This document shows, one piece after another, positions 36,506 through 45,608 of a stretch of 64,000 bases of DNA. The stretch lies in contig CBDCHL010000004.1 in assembly GCA_965217195.1 (NCBI GenBank), positions 1,529,607 to 1,593,606 on the forward strand, given 5' to 3'. The notes beneath the pieces are model-generated. The model worked only from the letters and a program-made list of their open reading frames with translations. It made no database searches and was not told the DNA's origin. The stretch is from UBA6623 sp965217195. GTDB taxonomy: Bacteria; Acidobacteriota; Terriglobia; Bryobacterales; UBA6623. Made by a program: the position numbers and the translations under genes. How positions within the stretch are numbered: position 1 is the stretch's first letter; the number at the start of each line of letters is the position of its first letter.

Positions 36506-36883
36506 ATGAATCGGAGGGGATGGCTTGCTTTGTTGCCTTTGGCGGCGTTCTTGATGATTTCGGCCGATCCGACGGCGGCGCAGCTGTTTGGGAACAAGAA
36601 AAAGAAAAAGGAGAAGACCCGTACCGTCAAGGGCTTGGTGACCGACATACGGGAGAACCCGATTCGCGGGGCAGTCGTGCAGATCAAGAATACACGCACG
36701 CTGGTGGTCAAATCCTTCTTCTCAACGCCCGACGGCAGCTACTATTTCCACAATCTCGACCCGAATGTTGATTACGAGATCAAAGCGAAATACAACGACG
36801 CTACCAGCCGGACCCGCACCGTCAGCACATTTGACGACCGTCCGGAGCTGATCTACAATTTCCGACTGAAGCTGCCGGAGTAA
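36506..36883 (+). CDS. Small secreted carboxypeptidase-regulatory-fold protein, second copy type
   Basis: 125 residues with a Sec signal peptide (MNRRGWLALLPLAAFLMISA..AAQ), a Lys tract (GNKKKKKEKTR) and one carboxypeptidase-regulatory domain (VKGLVTDIRENPIRGAVVQI; STPDGSYYFHNLDPNVDYEIKA). Sequence identity to the 35990 protein is low but the layout (signal, basic tract, single fold) is the same. It could be a soluble partner or decoy of TonB-linked systems; no direct link is visible. Start ATG 36506 is preceded by GAGGGAAA. Confidence 0.78.
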   Translation: MNRRGWLALLPLAAFLMISADPTAAQLFGNKKKKKEKTRTVKGLVTDIRENPIRGAVVQIKNTRTLVVKSFFSTPDGSYYFHNLDPNVDYEIKAKYNDATSRTRTVSTFDDRPELIYNFRLKLPE

Positions 36884-37714
36884 TTGTCTTTCGCCGCGCC
36901 CGCAATTGGGGCCTTAGCCGATCCTTCCCAGCACAATGTCCGCGCCGGCGGCCGGCCTTTGTTTGTGGGAACCGGTTTGTTGATGCTGCCAACGGTACTG
37001 CCTAACTATGGGTTGTTCGACTGCTTCCTTTTCGTTGGGATTGGTGGCGCTCTTTCGTGCCCTCTCCAACGAACCGACGCTAAACGCGAAACAGCCGCGG
37101 CGTGTCTTGGGTAACGTCGTGGCCATCATGTTGATCCGCGTTGGAGCAAGGGCCGGATCGACCTTTCCGGTCGTTTGTTCGGAGTCGCCGCTCAATGGCC
37201 GCCTCCATCCGCGACGGCATATGAGCGAGCAATCGATGACCCGGGCACGATCTATTTCCCATTTGGCGACTTTGATACGGAGGGACGCTACTATCACGCG
37301 TCTTGGGGGGTGATGGAATGCGAAGACGCGGGGCTTCCGGTCACTGAATCTCATTTCCGAGCTCCCCGCCGCCCGCCATGGAGCGCGTTGCGATTCTCGA
37401 AGGGAACACCTGGACAAGCGATCCGTCGGGCCGGAACCATTCGCCCCTGCGGCGCCTGTCTGAATTCGATTGCAAAGCCGCCGACCCGCGCCTCCCGGGG
37501 TGGAGCGGTTCATTCGAGTCGCGGTGAATTGCGCAGAAACCGTCTCCGAGGCGTCACGTTGATCAAGTGGACAACTGCGATTCCCTCGGCTTCCCCGGTA
37601 GACGTCCCAAGGCGCTCGATCACCCCTCCCCTGTTTCTCGCATTTCGATCCGAGAACTGATTTCCAAGACGTTCTCGCTATAGTTTCCAACCATCGTGCC
37701 GATGAGGACTTCGA
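36884..37714. other. 830-base gap without a recognisable gene
   Basis: Frames longer than 100 codons occur here on both strands, but their composition (Arg/Ser/Pro-rich, no conserved motif) does not look like protein. Remnants of a decayed gene are possible. No tRNA-like fold, repeat or terminator could be supported. Confidence 0.45.
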
Positions 37715-38641
37715 GTGAGTCCTCACACGTCATTTCCAGCCACGGCTGCGTCGGTAGTCGAGCGGGACGTTTCAGTCGATCCGCGGCGCGTCCGGGAGGC
37801 TGTGCGGAAACTCCAGGGGCTTCCGGCATCATATCCGATCCTCCAGGAAGCCTTGAGGATGACCGAAGCCCCACTGTGCTCTTTTCAGGAGCTGGATCGC
37901 GTGCTGTCGGTCGAGCCGTCACTTTGCGCACAATTGCTCCGGCTCGCCAACTCCGCCTTCTACGCGGTTCGGTCGGAAGTGACGACGATCTCTCGTGCGG
38001 TCACCGTGGTCGGTCAGGTCAAGCTGCGGATGCTGTTGTTCCAGATGTTCGTGGCCGGTTTGTTCCATCACCTAGCCGGTAAGGATCCTCTAGCGGATGA
38101 AATCTGGGAGGACTCGATCGCGGCCGCCGCGGCTTGCAAATCCGTCGGTGAGTTCCTTCCCTTTGTCGAGTCGGATGAGGTTCTCGTCGGGGGCCTGCTG
38201 CACAACATCGGAGACTTTGTCCTTCTATCCCAGTTCCGAGAGCAGTATGCATGGGCCGTCCGCAACACCGCCGGCAAAGACCGCTATGCTGTCCAGGCTC
38301 AGGTCTTCGGCGTGGACGCGCGGCGCGTCGGGCGGTGGCTGCTGGAAGCATGGCGGTTGCCTGCAATGTTGGGGCAGGCCGCCGAGCATTGGGAAAGACC
38401 TTTTGACGCCGATGTCGACGTTCCCGGGCGAGAGTTCCTGGCGATGGTGCACGTCGGAGTCGTGATGGGACTCGGCTGGCGCCGCCGTCGAGGGTTCGAA
38501 CAGATTGTAGAGCGCATCGATAACGAGGCACTCAGGTTAACGTCCCTGGATTTGGGTACTCTCGAGAACGTCTACGCGGAACTGGACCAGCCCGCCGCCC
38601 AAGTGCACCATCTCCGAGACATGTTTAGCTACGCCGCGTGA
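37715..38641 (+). CDS. HDOD-domain signalling protein
   Basis: 308 residues from GTG 37715. HDOD is a degenerate HD phosphohydrolase domain; the motif stretch QLLRLANSAFYAVRSEVTTISRAVTVVG (split: helix with SAFY and the ISRAVTVVG loop) and GGLLHNIGDFVLL are typical. HDOD proteins act in sensory networks in the cytosol, usually without enzymatic activity. No receiver or GGDEF domain is attached. Start is uncertain; GTG is the first plausible codon in frame. Confidence 0.85.
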   Translation: MSPHTSFPATAASVVERDVSVDPRRVREAVRKLQGLPASYPILQEALRMTEAPLCSFQELDRVLSVEPSLCAQLLRLANSAFYAVRSEVTTISRAVTVVGQVKLRMLLFQMFVAGLFHHLAGKDPLADEIWEDSIAAAAACKSVGEFLPFVESDEVLVGGLLHNIGDFVLLSQFREQYAWAVRNTAGKDRYAVQAQVFGVDARRVGRWLLEAWRLPAMLGQAAEHWERPFDADVDVPGREFLAMVHVGVVMGLGWRRRRGFEQIVERIDNEALRLTSLDLGTLENVYAELDQPAAQVHHLRDMFSYAA

Positions 38642-38789
38642 CGAGCGACGCAGCGGATCGAAGCCGCTGTGCCGGGATCGAGGCAGTGAAGGAGATCAGG
38701 GGGAGGTTTCTTCGCGGCCCTTTCGAGGCCTGAACGATCGCAGCCTTTGCGTCGGCCGAAACAGCTTATCGCCACCCTAGTGCTGAATG

Positions 38790-39257
38790 TCACGCGCGCG
38801 CCCGATAGGCTTGTGGTTCGTGGATCTCCTGGAGCTTACTCCGCCGTCGGGCCCGCCGCCGGACCGTACGCAACAGCACTGCAGGCATCCAAAGCGATAG
38901 CGCCAAAGCCCCTAGAAACAACCAAATCGGTTTGTCCAGAAAATACTCGCCGAGCGTGAGTGGCGCCAACGCCAACCACCCTACGGTAAACGCCATGAAC
39001 AAGTAGACGTTGAGAATCTGTCGGATCTGAAGTCCGACATCAAGGCAGGCTCTGAAACTCCCGTTTGGCAGATTGCGCCCTTCGAGAACTCGGTAGCTGC
39101 GGATCGGAAGCAGCGGCACCATCATGATCGAAAACCACCGCGTCGTCACGTACGAACCATCGGGGAGAAAGCCGGCCTTGCCCGCTGTTACGGTCACAAG
39201 GCCGTCGAGTGCTTGCGGCCCTCGGGTCGAAGTCGAGAGTTTTGCTTGAAGGCTCAT
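38790..39257 (-). CDS. Conserved small membrane protein
   Basis: 155 residues with two membrane segments (about 85-105 and 112-132). The segment YVTTRWFSIMMVPLLPIRSYRV recurs in a bacterial family of short membrane proteins of unknown function (recognised from memory). The C-terminus is strongly basic (RTVRRRARRRSK) and probably cytosolic. No partner genes adjacent. Confidence 0.7.
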   Translation of the reverse strand: MSLQAKLSTSTRGPQALDGLVTVTAGKAGFLPDGSYVTTRWFSIMMVPLLPIRSYRVLEGRNLPNGSFRACLDVGLQIRQILNVYLFMAFTVGWLALAPLTLGEYFLDKPIWLFLGALALSLWMPAVLLRTVRRRARRRSKLQEIHEPQAYRARA

Positions 39258-39563
39258 TGTTTTGTACCAGAGACGGATTCCCTGGACCCCGGGTCAACAA
39301 TATAGTACTGGTACTTCATGGCCGGTGCCAAGCCCTTTCGGGTTGTTAGAAGAAAACTTCCGTACTATTCCGTGGCGTATGAACTTACGTAGATCTATCC
39401 GGGCGTTGGGTACTCCAAAGGCCCGGCACGCGGTGCCACAAACCATTAAGTTATTCTATAGCAGTGATTTGCAGGATCTCATCGCATCGAATAAGGATCG
39501 TAGCTACTGCGAATGTGACCCGGTTCGCGGGTGCCCACTATCTCCGCGGACGTGGAACGGATC

Positions 39564-39791
39564 TCAGGTTAAAGTGAAGCCGGCAGAGGGCTGTTGCAGG
39601 GTTTCGGTGATTCCGGCCGGAGTAGATTGTTCAAGAACCGGGGCCTGAAGAGGTTGGGTCCGGCGATAGTGTTGGTAATCGCGACGCGCCTTCGACACCA
39701 GGGCTCGCTCCGCGAAGATCATGCCCCAAAGCACGAAGACGAGCAACGCGATCACGGTTAGCCCTTGGTTGCTGATGCCGATCGTTCTCAT
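39564..39791 (-). CDS. Small single-pass membrane protein
   Basis: 75 residues from ATG 39791: MRTIGISNQGLTVIALLVFVLWGMIFAERA is an N-terminal membrane segment, followed by a basic soluble tail (SKARRDYQHYRRTQPLQ). Short proteins with this N-terminus occur in Acidobacteriota. Function unknown. An alternative start upstream at 39875 adds a segment without membrane character. Confidence 0.6.
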   Translation of the reverse strand: MRTIGISNQGLTVIALLVFVLWGMIFAERALVSKARRDYQHYRRTQPLQAPVLEQSTPAGITETLQQPSAGFTLT

Positions 39792-39875
39792 TGCTGTCTC
39801 TGCCGCTCGGGAAGCAATCACTTGGCCAAACCGCTCTACATGGTAAATTCGCTGTCTTGGGCCTAAAAGTTCCAT

Positions 39876-40569
39876 CTAAGGTGTGTAAAGTTTACCCACC
39901 GAGAAGACCACAACGGGCCCAACCGGGTAGTTATTACCAGCTTCCGGGACCGGCGAATCAGACATGCGGACCGCGAAGTGCTCACTGGATCGACGCTCGG
40001 CCCCAGCAGGGGTGGGCGACATGAATATCGGAGATCATGCGGCGTGGGAGCGAGCCTTCCAATTGTCCGCCGCCCGGCTGTAAGGCGCGCCGGGATGGAG
40101 GCGTTGGCGTCGGGCAAGGTCCGAAACATGCCCAGCACTTTCAACCGAGCTGCGATCACTGTCTTGCCGCTCACAGCCACGACTTGGTTTGCGAATCAGG
40201 TTCGGGCGCGTTGTTCGGCCGGCTGAAGCCGGGAGGGAGAAGTCCATATCGGCCCGAAGCGAGCGGCGTATTCCGACCCAAGCCCGGCGAACCGTGCCCA
40301 CTCTCCGGATTCATGTCACGCACCTGCCTTAGCGGTGGCGTTCCTTTCCGGTGTGCGTACCGTTTATTTCATCGGGACGAAAATAGGCCAAATTCGCAAA
40401 GGCGATGAGCCTGATTGAGCGAGGTCGGATTGCGCGTGAGGTGCGTGGTCGTCAGGTGCGAGGTATGGCTACGAATCCAACACGTTGAATTTTGGTGTGT
40501 AGCCGTGCGTTGGGCGAGGTTTCTTTTTCAGCCGCAACGGACTTCCAGATGACGGAGAGTCGCCGTCTA
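39876..40569. other. Gap before the integrase-type transposase
   Basis: About 690 bases with no supported gene. Frames present are Cys/Arg/Pro-rich and look non-coding. No terminal inverted repeat for the neighbouring transposase was confirmed in it. Confidence 0.4.
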
Positions 40570-41601
40570 TTAGGCCGCTTTTCGCAGGTAGCGATGATGC
40601 AGCCCGCCAACTTCCGGTACTTCGATCACAGGTCCCAAGTTTGGCGGTTGAACTTTTCTCGTGATTGGCGCATCCTTGCCGAGCGAGAGATGCGTTCGGG
40701 AATTGTGATAGTAATCAACGTACGATCGCAGGATACGTTTGAGCGATTGTTCGTTGAGGACGATCACATGGTTCAAGCACTCTCGGCGGATGGAACCAAT
40801 CAGGCGCTCCGCGAAAGGATTCTGCCAGGGGCTCCGCGGAGCGGTCTTAACCTCTTCGATGCCCATTGCTTTTACGCATTCCCGGAAGGCCTTTCCATAG
40901 ATTCCATCCCGATCGCGCAGCAGGAACGGAGGAGCTGTCTCCCACGGAAACGCCTCGCGAATCTGTTGCGCCGTCCATTTCGCGGTGGGATGAGCCGTAA
41001 CGTTGACGTGCAGTATACGGCGACGGTCGTGGGCCAGCACGACGAAGACGAACAGCACCCGAAATGTCAGCGTGGGCACGACAAAGAAGTCCACGGCAAC
41101 GAGTTGCCGAAGATGATTACTGAGGAATGTGCTCCAAGTCTGCGACGGTGGCTTCCTGCGTCGGACCATGTACTGCGCCACGGACGTTTCGCCGATGTCG
41201 AGGCCCAACTTCAGCAATTCCCCATGGATGCGCGGAGCGCCCCAGCCTGGATTCGAGAGGTTCATATTGCGGATCAGCGCCCTCACGTCACGCGAGACCT
41301 TTGGCCTGCCCGGTCCGCGCTCTCGGCTTTTCCATCGCCAGTAGAGCTGAAAGCCGCGCCGATGCCAGGCCAAAACAGTCTCGGGTTTGACGATGACGAG
41401 GGCGCGCCGCCAGTCCGGCCACAGCCGCGACAGCCACGTCCAGAAGATTCGATCGCTCGGGCGAAGTCGGGGCCGTGATCCGGAGCGCCGTTGCAGTATC
41501 CGCAACTGCTGATGCAGAGCGGCGATCTCGGTCTGCAGTTCGACGCGGCTCCGCAAGCTCGCCGACAGTCCGATTAGCAAGGGAATCACTACGCTACGCA
41601 T
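40570..41601 (-). mobile_element. Integrase-core (rve) transposase, IS3/IS481-like group
   Basis: 343 residues. DDE catalytic residues are visible: Asp in AVDFFVVPT, Asp in FLLRDRDGIYG, Glu in PWQNPFAERLIGS. The N-terminus has a helical, basic DNA-binding part with leucine-repeat character (LQTEIAALHQQLRILQRR). The reading frame is intact and length is normal for this widespread environmental transposase type. I could not place terminal repeats, so element limits are uncertain. It may still be active. Confidence 0.85.
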
Positions 41602-41671
41602 GGACCTTCGAGGCTATCAGTTCAGATCCATAGGTTCCATGTTTTCAACACGGACGAAATATTCGGTAGGC

Positions 41672-41906
41672 ACAGCAACCCGGCTTCGCCGTCACGCCGG
41701 TATCGTCGCAGCCACTCGCTGACGCTTTGCCGCGCGACCTTCAATCGCCTCGCTGACTACAGCCTTGCTCGACCAACCGGATCGCTTTGAAACGGCGCTT
41801 CTCCAGGGCCTCGAAATCCCGCCGTACGCCTTTTGTATTTCCCATACATACAAAGACGTACGTACCCCAAAAAGGTGTCACTTTATTTTGCGAGATTCAA
41901 TAGGAC
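41672..41906 (-). mobile_element. IS630 5'-end fragment, unit 1
   Basis: Matches the 5' end of the complete IS630 element at 53123-53361 almost base for base, including the terminal repeat (GCGAGATTCA) and following TA, but lacks 10 bases (TCTCGGACTG) near 41752, lying between two CTG copies. The left side is cut at about 41672. Confidence 0.85.
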
Positions 41907-42215
41907 ACTCGCTGGCCGTATCCGGGGTTTTTCCCCCTGCGTGCCCGTTTAGCAGGTTCCGTAGCTCCGTTTCCAGCTCCCGCCACATCGCACGCAGCGT
42001 GCGGATCGCCAAGACATGTCTCGGACTGACTTCGACCAACCGGATCGCTTTGAAACGGCGCTTCTCCAGGGCCTCGAAATCCCGCCGTACCGCATTTTGC
42101 GAGATTCAATAGGACACTCGCTGGCCGTATCCGGGGTTTTTCCCCCTGCGTGCCCGTTTAGCAGGTTCCGTAGCTCCGTTTCCAGCTCCCGCCACATCGC
42201 ACGCAGCGTGCGGAT
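41771..42215. repeat. Mosaic tandem duplication of an IS630 end plus flank
   Basis: The block from GACCAACCGG through the IS end and about 110 bases of flank (ending CGCAGCGTGCGGAT) occurs twice, starting at 41771 and at 42034. Unit 2 has an internal deletion in the IS part but keeps the TCTCGGACTG lost in unit 1 (at 42019), and lacks ACAGCCTTGC. Complementary losses argue for recombination between different copies. The flank could be a remnant of another gene on the minus strand (a frame reads SVQERVVREIRTLRAMWREL), which I cannot name. Confidence 0.8.
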
Positions 42216-42256
42216 TTCCCGCACTACGCGCTCCTGCACACTTCGCGGCAAGGGTT

Positions 42257-42559
42257 ATGGGGCCTATCGGCATGGGGCGGCTGCCGAGGAAGGCTGTTGA
42301 TAACATTCGCGTGCGGGCGGTCGTTATCAATCATGGCGACGTCCCCCGTCGGGGTGACTACAAGGTTCATCTTCGCTCGGTCAACAGCCGCCCCTCGGCC
42401 GCGGCCGTTGCGGGATTTGATCTTCGCATTAGCGAAGCGTTGGCGCCGCGGGAAGCGCGCGATGTCGAAGTGGAACTGATGTCGCTGACCCATCCCTCCG
42501 CGCTCCCCGCTTGGACCGAGCAGCGTATCGAGTTGGAGGAGCTGACGCCCGCGCCGTGA
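42257..42559 (+). CDS. Possible C-terminal fragment of a hypothetical protein
   Basis: 101 codons reading IRVRAVVINHGDVPRRGDYKV...FDLRISEALAPREARDVEVEL...EQRIELEEL. The alternating beta pattern resembles a CARDB-type Ig-like domain, which would suit the end of a larger secreted protein cut by the IS630 debris directly upstream. The start codon at 42257 is probably not native. Opposite-strand frames look non-coding. Low confidence. Confidence 0.35.
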   Translation: MGPIGMGRLPRKAVDNIRVRAVVINHGDVPRRGDYKVHLRSVNSRPSAAAVAGFDLRISEALAPREARDVEVELMSLTHPSALPAWTEQRIELEELTPAP

Positions 42560-42720
42560 CGCAAATTCCACGCCAACGACGGAGATAGGCATCCACTCAC
42601 TCATCGGCGGCAACCAAGTTACGCCCGCGAAGGCAACCAGCATTTGGCCCGCGACGCGGGAGATAAAGCCGCTGTCAGCAACCACAACAGCGGCGCGAGG
42701 CGTTGGGAGGGCACGGTGTC

Positions 42721-44268
42721 TTACTGCCCGATGCCGAAGCAATAGAGCGTTCCGTCAAACGTCGGAATGAAGACGCGGCCGTTGGCGAGCGAAAGGCCGC
42801 TCCAATGACTCCACGAGGTGATTTGGTCGCCGCTCGACCACAGCTCCTCGCCCGTCCGCGCGTCCAAGGCAAACAGTACGGCATTAGTCGAACCGGCAAT
42901 GCGGTCTTTGCTGAGATTCGTGAGGCCGACGTCCGGTCGGGCCTGGTGCGTGTCCTCGCCGTTGCCGTACGCAAAGATGAGACCGTTGGCGATGACGGGC
43001 GGCTCGGCGCGGTTCATGTCGCGTGAAATCCAGGCGGGCGCCAACCAAGTCTTGCCGTCTTTCTCTTCTACTTTGAACGCCGCGATGGCGCCGTGAACAA
43101 CCTCGCCGTGCTCGATCGGCGCGTGAAACGCCGAATGCTTCGGTCCCCAGAAGGGCGTCAAGACCCAACGTGTCCCATCGGCATCCAGCCAAGTCGCCAT
43201 CGCGCCCCAGATGCCGGCCGAGGCCATGTTCACTTCTTCGTTGCAAATGAGCGGGCCGCGGTACAAGGGAGTGCGATGGTCGTCACCGCCGATGGAATCG
43301 GTGTCCATTAGGTAGATGACGCACTCCTTGCCGGCGTCGACCATTAGCTCTTTGTCTTGGTAGTCGAAAATCGCGGGCGTGACCTGCATGTCGAGATCGC
43401 GCTTAAAAAGCCACTCCGCGTTGGAAGGGCCGTAGTAGTCGACGAGCAACATCTCCTTGGTATCGGGATCTTGTTGGACCCCGATGATGCCGTTGCCGTA
43501 GACGCCGTTTTCCGGATCCCAGCGGCCGTCGCCCGTGCCCGTATAGATCGTGCCGTTCGAGCTGATCGCGGGGCCCGTGCGTCCCCACATGCCGCCGCCG
43601 GCGGGACCCCAGCTACCGACCTTGTCGGTGGCAAGATCGTAGGAGTACACCATATTCGGGTTACCGCCGCAGCCTTGCGCGGTGTGGGTGTAGATGACAT
43701 TCTCGAACAGACTCAGGGCGTACGGCTTGCCGTTGGGAGGCATGAAGTTCGCCGGCGGCGCTACGTCTTCCCCGTCTGCTACGTTCAGTCGCCGTAGCCG
43801 TCCGTCCCAAGACGCGATGTAAATCGTGGACTTCCCGGGCGTATCGGTAGGCCCGATGACCGGCGTCGCGGTCAGGCCGCCGGGGCATAGCACCCCCGTA
43901 CCCGGAGCATTCGGAGCCGGCGACCAATTCCCTTGGAACTTCTTCTTCCAGATCAGCTTGCCGGTCTCGACATCGATGGCGTAGAGATTGTCCGACACGC
44001 CGGCAATGACAGCAATCTCCTTCGGACCGTCGTCGGTCTCGACGCCCTCGGCGATCAGCGGCGGAAACAAGGAGTGCATTTCCCGCGGTTCGTTATCCAG
44101 CTTGATCTTCCACAGCAGCTTCGTCTCACCAACACTAGCCTTGGTGAAGATCGTTTCATCGCGCTGCCACGCGGTACGCTTCGTGTCGCCGCCGTCGGTC
44201 AGCCAATCGGCGCTCCAACCCGGCATCGAACCGAGCGTAATCGCTATGAGAATCCGCAATCGTCGCAT
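42721..44268 (-). CDS. Secreted PQQ-type beta-propeller protein
   Basis: 515 residues with signal peptide (MRRLRILIAITLGSMPGWSA). Eight-bladed quinoprotein-type propeller: blades with NLYAIDVETGKLIWKKKF, TIYTGTGDGRWDPENG and ALDARTGEELWS. It is the third gene of a minus-strand operon with two DUF1080 proteins; its start overlaps the end of the second by 25 bases. Whether it binds PQQ is uncertain; many such propellers are structural. Role likely periplasmic oxidation or binding of plant-derived sugars or alcohols. Confidence 0.85.
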   Translation of the reverse strand: MRRLRILIAITLGSMPGWSADWLTDGGDTKRTAWQRDETIFTKASVGETKLLWKIKLDNEPREMHSLFPPLIAEGVETDDGPKEIAVIAGVSDNLYAIDVETGKLIWKKKFQGNWSPAPNAPGTGVLCPGGLTATPVIGPTDTPGKSTIYIASWDGRLRRLNVADGEDVAPPANFMPPNGKPYALSLFENVIYTHTAQGCGGNPNMVYSYDLATDKVGSWGPAGGGMWGRTGPAISSNGTIYTGTGDGRWDPENGVYGNGIIGVQQDPDTKEMLLVDYYGPSNAEWLFKRDLDMQVTPAIFDYQDKELMVDAGKECVIYLMDTDSIGGDDHRTPLYRGPLICNEEVNMASAGIWGAMATWLDADGTRWVLTPFWGPKHSAFHAPIEHGEVVHGAIAAFKVEEKDGKTWLAPAWISRDMNRAEPPVIANGLIFAYGNGEDTHQARPDVGLTNLSKDRIAGSTNAVLFALDARTGEELWSSGDQITSWSHWSGLSLANGRVFIPTFDGTLYCFGIGQ

Positions 44269-45533
44269 TCAGAACACTCCGCTACGAGTGTCTCACGGTA
44301 CCCGTTATCGTACAGCATGCTCCACCGCGGAAAACGAGGGGCGGGAGGAACGATCGAGCAGGCAATTGTTGCGCCCGACAGGGCTGGACGTGATTCCAGG
44401 CCGACCCGCGGGTGTCGCTTCGATCCACCCCGGGCAGCGTCGTCCCAGCGCAGCTTGAAGGTGTATGTCTTTGCCCACGACAGTTGCTTGACGGGCTCAG
44501 GAGCCGCCGGGACGCGAACTACCCGATCTGAGTCGATCAGCACGAGGTCAACGTGGTCCGGATTCGGATTCGCGGCAGGTTCTTTGCCGGCGACGAGATC
44601 ACTACGGACAAAGTGCACCTTTGACGCCAGGGTCAATTCGCGGCCCTCGGGCAGGGGTTGTTGCGGGGGCGGCTGCATCAGGCGCGCCGCTTGCCTCCGC
44701 AGATCGGCCAACGCCGTTGGGTTGTCGAACTTGAGCGGAGGTTTCTCGGCCGGAGGAAGGCCCTGGCGGAACTCGTCGGTCTGGCCGGCCAGGTGCTTCA
44801 GCAGAATGTTGCGATACTCGATCGTCATGGGCGGCCCAACGTGCACCTGTACCCCCAACAGGCCGCGCCGTTGGCCGAGTCGACCGTCACGGTCCAGCAC
44901 TTCGCTCATGAGATGACCATTGAGGATGTGGATCATGCGGCTGCCGCGCACGATAACGTGGTAGTCGTTCCAGTCGTTCTTGCGAACTCTCGCCTGCAAT
45001 TCCTCAGGCCGGGCGAATTGCTCAACCAGGCGCGGGCGCTCGCCGGGTTCCACGATCGTTTTTTGGCCCCGGTGAGCCAAGAACGTGCGACCACGCTCTT
45101 CGTAATTGATGCCCGTCCAGTTGTCATCGCCTTCGATGTCGGCCTGGTAGCCGCGTACGGCCCAGGGCTCGCCCTCGATTGGGACGCAGCGGTAGCCGAT
45201 CCCGCTGTTGCCTTTCGAAGAGACCCGGTATTGGAGTTTCAGCTCGAAGTCTTCCACTTCTCCGCCGCGCCAGAGGATGAACGAGTTCCGTTTGAGCAGT
45301 GTCGCGGGCGTGATCTCGCCGACCAGCGCGCCGTTCTCGACCCGCCAGTAAGTGGGATCGCCCTCCCAGCCTGAGAGGGTCTTGCCGTTGAAAATGGGTT
45401 CGAAGCTGTCGGCGTCCGCGGCTGTAACCGTGTGTGCAGCCAAAGCGACGAACAAAACAACGAGAGCAAGGGTGCGTGCGAGGGCTCTTTGCGTTCCACG
45501 CAGGCGCTTTAGGAGGCCGATTATGGAGAGCAT
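44244..45533 (-). CDS. DUF1080 (3-keto-disaccharide hydrolase-type) secreted protein
   Basis: 429 residues from 45533, with hydrophobic signal region (LARTLALVVLFVALAAHTVTA). DUF1080 concanavalin-like fold (about 45-260): FEPIFNGKTLSGWEGDPTYWRVENGALVGE, FELKLQYRVSSKGNSGIGYR, GLLGVQVHVGPPMTIEYRNI. A second, shorter beta-rich part (about 320-380) ends near WAKTYTFKLRWDD; the last about 55 residues (RGGSKRHPRVGLES...) have unusual composition and overlap the next gene, hinting at a frameshift there. Family members hydrolyse 3-keto-glucosides in the periplasm. Confidence 0.85.
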   Translation of the reverse strand: MLSIIGLLKRLRGTQRALARTLALVVLFVALAAHTVTAADADSFEPIFNGKTLSGWEGDPTYWRVENGALVGEITPATLLKRNSFILWRGGEVEDFELKLQYRVSSKGNSGIGYRCVPIEGEPWAVRGYQADIEGDDNWTGINYEERGRTFLAHRGQKTIVEPGERPRLVEQFARPEELQARVRKNDWNDYHVIVRGSRMIHILNGHLMSEVLDRDGRLGQRRGLLGVQVHVGPPMTIEYRNILLKHLAGQTDEFRQGLPPAEKPPLKFDNPTALADLRRQAARLMQPPPQQPLPEGRELTLASKVHFVRSDLVAGKEPAANPNPDHVDLVLIDSDRVVRVPAAPEPVKQLSWAKTYTFKLRWDDAARGGSKRHPRVGLESRPALSGATIACSIVPPAPRFPRWSMLYDNGYRETLVAECSECDDCGFS

Positions 45534-45608
45534 GGGTCCGTGTCTTCCAGACTGAAAAGCGCTGTCCTCAGATCTATTCGAATCGGACATCCGTGCGCGC
45601 CTGGTGGA

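Noticed and set aside
37175..37660. 161-codon plus-strand frame in the 830-base gap
   Set aside because: No conserved motif, poor composition and several competing frames; may be decayed but is not supportable as a gene.
36914..37726. 270-codon minus-strand frame in the same gap
   Set aside because: Arg/Ser-rich with no recognisable domain; looks like random frame in GC-rich DNA.
40492..41478. Plus-strand frame of 328 codons over the integrase-type transposase
   Set aside because: Antisense shadow; the minus-strand DDE motifs are clear.
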